Positions 20,905-24,118 of a stretch of DNA of 24,118 nucleotides are shown piece by piece. Made by a program: the position numbers and the translations under genes. Source of the DNA: Lachnoclostridium sp. UBA3262 (GTDB lineage Bacteria; Bacillota; Clostridia; Lachnospirales; Lachnospiraceae); contig DEUM01000053.1 of NCBI GenBank assembly GCA_002362575.1, positions 9,108 to 33,225 of the forward strand, in the 5' to 3' direction. A model generated the notes under the pieces. It had not been told where the DNA came from. It did not search any database and saw only the letters and a list, made by a program, of their open reading frames with translations. The first letter of the stretch is position 1; the number at the start of each line of letters is the position of its first letter.

Positions 20905-22560
20905 GTGACTTGTAGAGAAGCAGTATACTCTGAGAGTGTGTTAGACTATTTAATTGGTAACTATCGAGGTGAGGAGTTTATCAGGGAATCTTATAATCCG
21001 GATTGTTACATACAATTTGATAATACGCAGGCAGTCATTTACAAAGAAGTGGAGCAGGTAAATAGCAGAAATATTGAAAAGTTTGGGTTTTCTGCAATTC
21101 CGAATTTATATGGACTGATGGATGAGGAGGCGCTGGAGGCAAGTGGTGTACTCAAAATACGCAGACAGCCATATATGGATTTGTATGGTCAGGGGATTCT
21201 AATTGGGTTAGTTGATACTGGAATTGATTTTACACATCCGGCGTTTCTGAATGAGGATAATACATCACGGATTGTCTCTCTCTGGGACCAGTCGCTGTCG
21301 GATGGAGAAGGGGCAGGGCCGTTTTCTTTTGGAACGTCATATTCACAAGAGGAAATAAATACAGCTCTGGGAACAGAAAATCCGGGAGCCATCATCTTAT
21401 CGCGTGATGATGTTGGACATGGTACTTTTTTGGCTGGCATGGCGGCAGGAAAAGAAAACCGGAGCGAGAATTTCTCTGGAGTAGCTCCGTTGTCCGAATT
21501 AGTAATTGTAAAATGTAAGCAAGCGAAAAACAGCTATCGGGAATATTATGGGACGGCAAAAAATGTACCGGCATTTCAGGAAAATGATATTATGATGGGC
21601 ATTGCGTATATTCTTCATGTGGCGAGGGAGGTCGGAAAACCGGTTGTTATTTGTGTCGGGATGGGGACAAATATGGGAAGCCACAATGGTGAATCGGCAT
21701 TATCCCAGTTTATGGACCGATATACTGCTGTGCAGGGGGTAACGATGGTTGCCAGTGCGGGAAATGAGGGAAATACCAGACATCATCATCATATTACGAG
21801 AAAAGAGGAGGATATCAATATTGATGTTGAGGGGAGATTAGATGGTTTTATGGGGCAATTATGGTGGCGGACGCCGGGAGGTCTGACACTGGATATTATT
21901 TCCCCAAGTGGGGATAGATGGGAGGGAATCCGGGCTGTGTCCAGTTTTACGGGGAAAAAAGTTTTTACTCCGGAAAATACGACACTGGAGCTATATTTTG
22001 GTGTTGCGCAGGAGAGAACTAGGGCGCAGGTAGTTGTATTTCGATTTATTGATGCTAAACCGGGTGTCTGGAAAATTCATGTCAAATTTACTCATGACAA
22101 TCCAAGTTTTCATATGTGGCTGCCAATTAACCAGTTTTTATCATCGGAAGTGTTTTTTTTAGATCCAAGCCCGAATACAACTATATGCAATCCGGGAGAT
22201 GGAAAAAACTTAATTACCGTGTCGGCCTATGATGTAATTGAGGAGTCCTTATATTTGCAGGCGAGCCGTGGATTTACTCCCGAGGGAGATGTAAAGCCGG
22301 AAATTGTGGCCCCGGGTGTAAATCTGATTGGGACCTATCCGAGAGGGCGATATGGGATGATGTCAGGAACCAGTGTAGCGGCTGCTCTCATTGCGGGAAT
22401 TAGCGCTTTATTTATGCAGCAGTACAGCTTTTATGGAATTAGTGGACTTGCGACAAAGGAATTACTTATCCGTGGGGCGCATCCAAAAGGAGAACCATAT
22501 CCAAATACAGAATGGGGATATGGCACTGTGGACGCATATTTTAGCATAACTCAGGATTGA
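20905..22560 (+). CDS. S8 (subtilisin-like) serine protease
   Basis: A 551-residue protease with an intact subtilase triad: Asp104 (LVDTGID), His172 (VGHGTFLAG) and Ser490 (MSGTSVAAA). It has the oxyanion Asn in SAGNEGN. Residues about 1-85 form a short N-terminal domain, and about 280-420 a large insert between the Asn and Ser motifs (rich in beta strands, with a HHHH run near its start). This layout resembles the Csp-type subtilases of Clostridia, which lack a signal peptide; none is seen here either, so it is probably cytoplasmic or exported by another route. GTG 20905 is chosen since AGGGGG lies 7 bases upstream; the longer frame from TTG 20878 would begin inside the terminator loop. A spore-germination role is only a guess. 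Confidence 0.88.
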   Translation: MTCREAVYSESVLDYLIGNYRGEEFIRESYNPDCYIQFDNTQAVIYKEVEQVNSRNIEKFGFSAIPNLYGLMDEEALEASGVLKIRRQPYMDLYGQGILIGLVDTGIDFTHPAFLNEDNTSRIVSLWDQSLSDGEGAGPFSFGTSYSQEEINTALGTENPGAIILSRDDVGHGTFLAGMAAGKENRSENFSGVAPLSELVIVKCKQAKNSYREYYGTAKNVPAFQENDIMMGIAYILHVAREVGKPVVICVGMGTNMGSHNGESALSQFMDRYTAVQGVTMVASAGNEGNTRHHHHITRKEEDINIDVEGRLDGFMGQLWWRTPGGLTLDIISPSGDRWEGIRAVSSFTGKKVFTPENTTLELYFGVAQERTRAQVVVFRFIDAKPGVWKIHVKFTHDNPSFHMWLPINQFLSSEVFFLDPSPNTTICNPGDGKNLITVSAYDVIEESLYLQASRGFTPEGDVKPEIVAPGVNLIGTYPRGRYGMMSGTSVAAALIAGISALFMQQYSFYGISGLATKELLIRGAHPKGEPYPNTEWGYGTVDAYFSITQD

Positions 22561-22587
22561 CAGATATTTCAATATGGAGTAAATTAA

Positions 22588-22632
22588 ATGCAAACGAAGA
22601 CCATAGACGAAATGGAGACTGCATATGAATAA
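22588..22632 (+). CDS. Possible 14-codon upstream ORF overlapping the hisC start
   Basis: GGAG (about 22576-22579) precedes ATG 22588 by eight bases. It opens a 14-residue frame (MQTKTIDEMETAYE) that ends at TAA 22630-22632, overlapping hisC ATG 22625 in another frame. It holds no histidine codons, so it is not a classical His attenuator peptide. Translational coupling is possible; chance is also possible. Confidence 0.25.
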   Translation: MQTKTIDEMETAYE

Positions 22633-23683
22633 ATGGGAAGAAAACATACGAAAAGTAGTGCCGTACGTGCCGGGCGAACAGCCACAGGAGAGTGGAGTAA
22701 TAAAATTAAATACAAATGAGAATCCTTACCCGCCCTCTCCGAAGGTGTATGAGGCACACCGAAAAATAGAAATCGACTGTTATGCTCTGTATCCGGATCC
22801 GGCAGCCAGCGAGCTGGTAACTGCGTTGGAACAGTATTATGGTCTGGAGCATGGGCAGGTTTTTGTCGGGGTTGGCTCGGATGATGTGCTGGCACTTTCC
22901 TTTCTGACATTTTTTAATTCAGATAAGCCGATTCTTTTTCCTGACGTCACATATTCTTTCTATCCGGTATGGGCGGATGTTTACCGTATTCCATATGAGT
23001 GTCCGGAGCTGGATGAAAACTTCAGAATAAAGCCGGAGGACTACCGCAGGGAGAATGGAGGAATTGTAATTGCGAATCCGAATGCCCCGACCTCTATCGG
23101 GATGAAACGTTCGGAGGTAGAAGAAATAATTTCCTCCAATCCGGATGTAATTGTTATTGTTGATGAGGCATATGTGGATTTTGGCGGCGAGACGGTACTT
23201 CCCCTTTTAAAAAAATATGAGAATTTGTTAGTGGTTCGCACATACTCGAAATCCCGCTCTATGGCAGGGGCGCGGATTGGCTTTGCCATGGGAAATAAGC
23301 GTCTGATACAGGCATTGACAGATGTGAAGGAGTCGATTAACTCTTACACGATGACAATGGAGTCTATTCGTATTGGCGCAGCCTCCTTGGAGGATGAGGA
23401 TTATTTCCAAAGGAATTTGAGAAAGATTGTGGAAACAAGGGAATCTGCGAAAAAGGAGTTGGAAAAGCGGGGCTTTGCAGTGCTCCCATCCCAGACGAAT
23501 TTTTTGTTTGCCGCCCATCAAAAGGCAGAGGGACAGTATTTGTTTGAAGAACTGCGACAGAGAAAAATATTTGTGCGGCACTTTAATGGGGAGAGAATTG
23601 GAAATTATCTGCGAATTACTGTCGGCACGGATGAGCAGATGAAACGGCTGTTTGAGGCGTTGGATGAGATTTTGGGAGAGTAA
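22625..23683 (+). CDS. hisC: Histidinol-phosphate aminotransferase
   Basis: A 352-residue PLP-dependent class I/II aminotransferase of normal HisC length, for the conversion of imidazole-acetol phosphate to histidinol phosphate with glutamate as amino donor. Visible marks are LNTNENPYPPSP at the N-terminus, VGVGSDDVL (cofactor phosphate region), NPNAPTSIG, VDEAYVDF, the Schiff-base Lys209 in RTYSKSRSMAGARIG and a C-terminal LRITVGTDEQM. Only a weak ATGGAGA precedes ATG 22625. No other his genes are adjacent, so it is either isolated from the main his operon or serves a broader role, such as aromatic amino acid or cobalamin-type aminotransfer (CobD-like relatives share this fold). HisC remains the best call. 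Confidence 0.9.
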   Translation: MNKWEENIRKVVPYVPGEQPQESGVIKLNTNENPYPPSPKVYEAHRKIEIDCYALYPDPAASELVTALEQYYGLEHGQVFVGVGSDDVLALSFLTFFNSDKPILFPDVTYSFYPVWADVYRIPYECPELDENFRIKPEDYRRENGGIVIANPNAPTSIGMKRSEVEEIISSNPDVIVIVDEAYVDFGGETVLPLLKKYENLLVVRTYSKSRSMAGARIGFAMGNKRLIQALTDVKESINSYTMTMESIRIGAASLEDEDYFQRNLRKIVETRESAKKELEKRGFAVLPSQTNFLFAAHQKAEGQYLFEELRQRKIFVRHFNGERIGNYLRITVGTDEQMKRLFEALDEILGE

Positions 23684-23760
23684 CGCCATGCTGGCTTCGC
23701 AGCCTCTAGGGCTACGCCATGCTGACTTCGCAGCCTTCGGCTGCTCAGTCACGGCTGGCG
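23683..23760. repeat. REP-like repeat: two 23-bp direct copies plus palindrome
   Basis: A 23-base unit (starting ACGCCATGCTG, ending CGCAGCCT) occurs at 23683-23705 and again at 23714-23736 with one mismatch. The second copy runs into GCAGCC-TTC-GGCTGC (23730-23744), flanked by TGACT/AGTCA, so it forms an imperfect palindrome. The first copy overlaps the hisC stop. It resembles extragenic palindromic repeats that recur in Clostridia genomes; copy number elsewhere cannot be seen. Confidence 0.6.
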
Positions 23761-23767
23761 CCGTATA

Positions 23768-23835
23768 AATAAGAAATCCAACGACAACTCTTGTGTGAGC
23801 AAGCTCCCACCGAGTTGTTGCCGGATTTCTTATTT
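23768..23835 (+). terminator. Large nested hairpin, probable hisC terminator
   Basis: AATAAGAAATCC (23768-23779) pairs with GGATTTCTTATT (23823-23834). Inside, ACAACTC (23784-23790) pairs with GAGTTGT (23812-23818). T-rich bases follow. It separates hisC from the tRNA promoter. Confidence 0.7.
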
Positions 23836-23866
23836 GCATGGCTTGTAGCTTTCGTGGAAAAAGTGG

Positions 23867-23895
23867 TTGACAATCGGAATGTTCTATAATATAAT
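23867..23895 (+). promoter_or_regulatory. Perfect-consensus promoter of the tRNA genes
   Basis: TTGACA at 23867-23872 and TATAAT at 23890-23895 match the consensus at all twelve positions with a 17-base spacer. The transcript should start near 23902, about 47 bases before tRNA-Pro. Such strength is normal for stable RNA genes. Confidence 0.92.
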
Positions 23896-23948
23896 AGGTT
23901 TTGCGTCACGGCTTAGGGAAGGAATTTCACTAGGTTTTACGCCGGTAG

Positions 23949-24023
23949 CGGGGTGTGGCTCAGCTTGGCTAGAGCGCTTGATTTGGGATCAAGAGGCCGC
24001 AGGTTCGAATCCTGTCACCCCGA
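23949..24023 (+). tRNA. tRNA-Pro (UGG anticodon)
   Basis: The 75-base cloverleaf is complete. The acceptor stem CGGGGTG (23949-23955) pairs with CACCCCG (24016-24022), with discriminator A at 24023. The anticodon stem CTTGA/TCAAG holds loop TTTGGGA with anticodon TGG. The T arm carries GGTTCGAATCC. The 3' CCA is not encoded and must be added by the CCA enzyme. It follows a consensus promoter and is followed by a hairpin. Confidence 0.96.
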
Positions 24024-24027
24024 TTTG

Positions 24028-24052
24028 ATGACTGTTTCCGGACAGTCATTTT
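24028..24052 (+). terminator. Hairpin terminator between the two tRNA genes
   Basis: ATGACTGT (24028-24035) pairs with ACAGTCAT (24042-24049) around TTCCGG, followed by a short T-run. It starts five bases after tRNA-Pro. Confidence 0.7.
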
Positions 24053-24080
24053 CCATAATTAAGAGTGTCAGTGGCATGCT

Positions 24081-24086
24081 TATAAT
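24081..24086 (+). promoter_or_regulatory. -10 box for the second tRNA
   Basis: TATAAT lies 13 bases before the next tRNA. No good -35 was found at the usual distance. The terminator upstream suggests that this tRNA has its own promoter. Confidence 0.4.
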
Positions 24087-24099
24087 TAAGAAGACCTAT

Positions 24100-24118
24100 G
24101 CGGGTGTAGTTCAATGGT
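24100..24118 (+). tRNA. 5' part of a tRNA, probably tRNA-Gly (cut by the window end)
   Basis: The last 19 bases are an acceptor-stem GCGGGTG followed by TAGTTCAATGGT, the typical start of Firmicutes tRNA-Gly. The anticodon lies outside the window, so the identity rests on the 5' end only. Confidence 0.75.

Noticed and set aside
23683..23835. CRISPR-like repeat array
   Set aside because: There are only two copies of a 23-bp unit with an 8-base gap, and no spacers or cas genes.
23228..23839. 203-codon minus-strand frame over hisC and the repeat region
   Set aside because: It begins inside the terminator hairpin, crosses the REP-like repeat and is antisense to intact HisC motifs.

Overview
The window looks like chromosomal DNA of a gut-type Clostridia, most likely a Lachnospiraceae (Roseburia/Agathobacter/Butyrivibrio-like), though the genus is not proven. 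The signs are moderate-to-low GC, strong AGGAGG-type ribosome sites, lysine-rich Ig-like (Big_2) domains on a secreted xylanase, an Asn-Pro-Tyr-Leu-Pro type GH43, a DUF1292 protein, an ECF sigma/beta-propeller pair and Firmicutes-type housekeeping genes. Nearly all of it is coding. There are no phage genes, transposases or CRISPR arrays, and no gene-free stretch exceeds about 300 bases.

Left part (1-10453, all + strand). A secreted N-acetylmuramoyl-L-alanine amidase ends at its own terminator. A promoter at 898-925 then precedes a compact run of seven genes with no visible internal terminator: a cytidylate-kinase-like protein, gltX, a UvrD-type helicase that overlaps gltX, a secreted GH10 xylanase, feoA (4 bp overlap with the xylanase), feoB, and a gene whose first ~45 codons encode a FeoB-associated Cys-rich membrane protein fused in frame to a complete GH43 glycosidase. 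A strong bidirectional terminator closes the run. The interleaving of xylan degradation with ferrous iron uptake, and above all the Cys-rich anchor/GH43 fusion, is the most unusual feature of the window.

Middle part (10465-17697). On the minus strand lie a DUF1292 protein and an ECF sigma factor followed by a membrane-anchored beta-propeller protein that is probably its regulator or partner. Divergent from these is a PD-(D/E)XK nuclease-XPD/DinG helicase fusion whose -10 box leaves almost no 5' leader. Its stop codon lies inside a 109 bp nested palindrome that resembles a small non-autonomous (MITE-like) element. A minus-strand polyprenyl-phosphate sugar-1-phosphate transferase follows, with a good promoter of its own.

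Right part (17735-24118, + strand). A protein-quality-control group (membrane-anchored HtrA protease, a ClpX that is not next to clpP, and an S8 subtilisin-like protease) is separated by hairpin terminators. One terminator abuts the GTG start of the S8 gene, and its 3' arm supplies the ribosome site. hisC follows, possibly behind a 14-codon upstream ORF. After it come a REP-like repeat and a large terminator hairpin. The window ends in tRNA genes: tRNA-Pro(UGG) behind a perfect-consensus promoter, then the first 19 bases of a tRNA that looks like tRNA-Gly.
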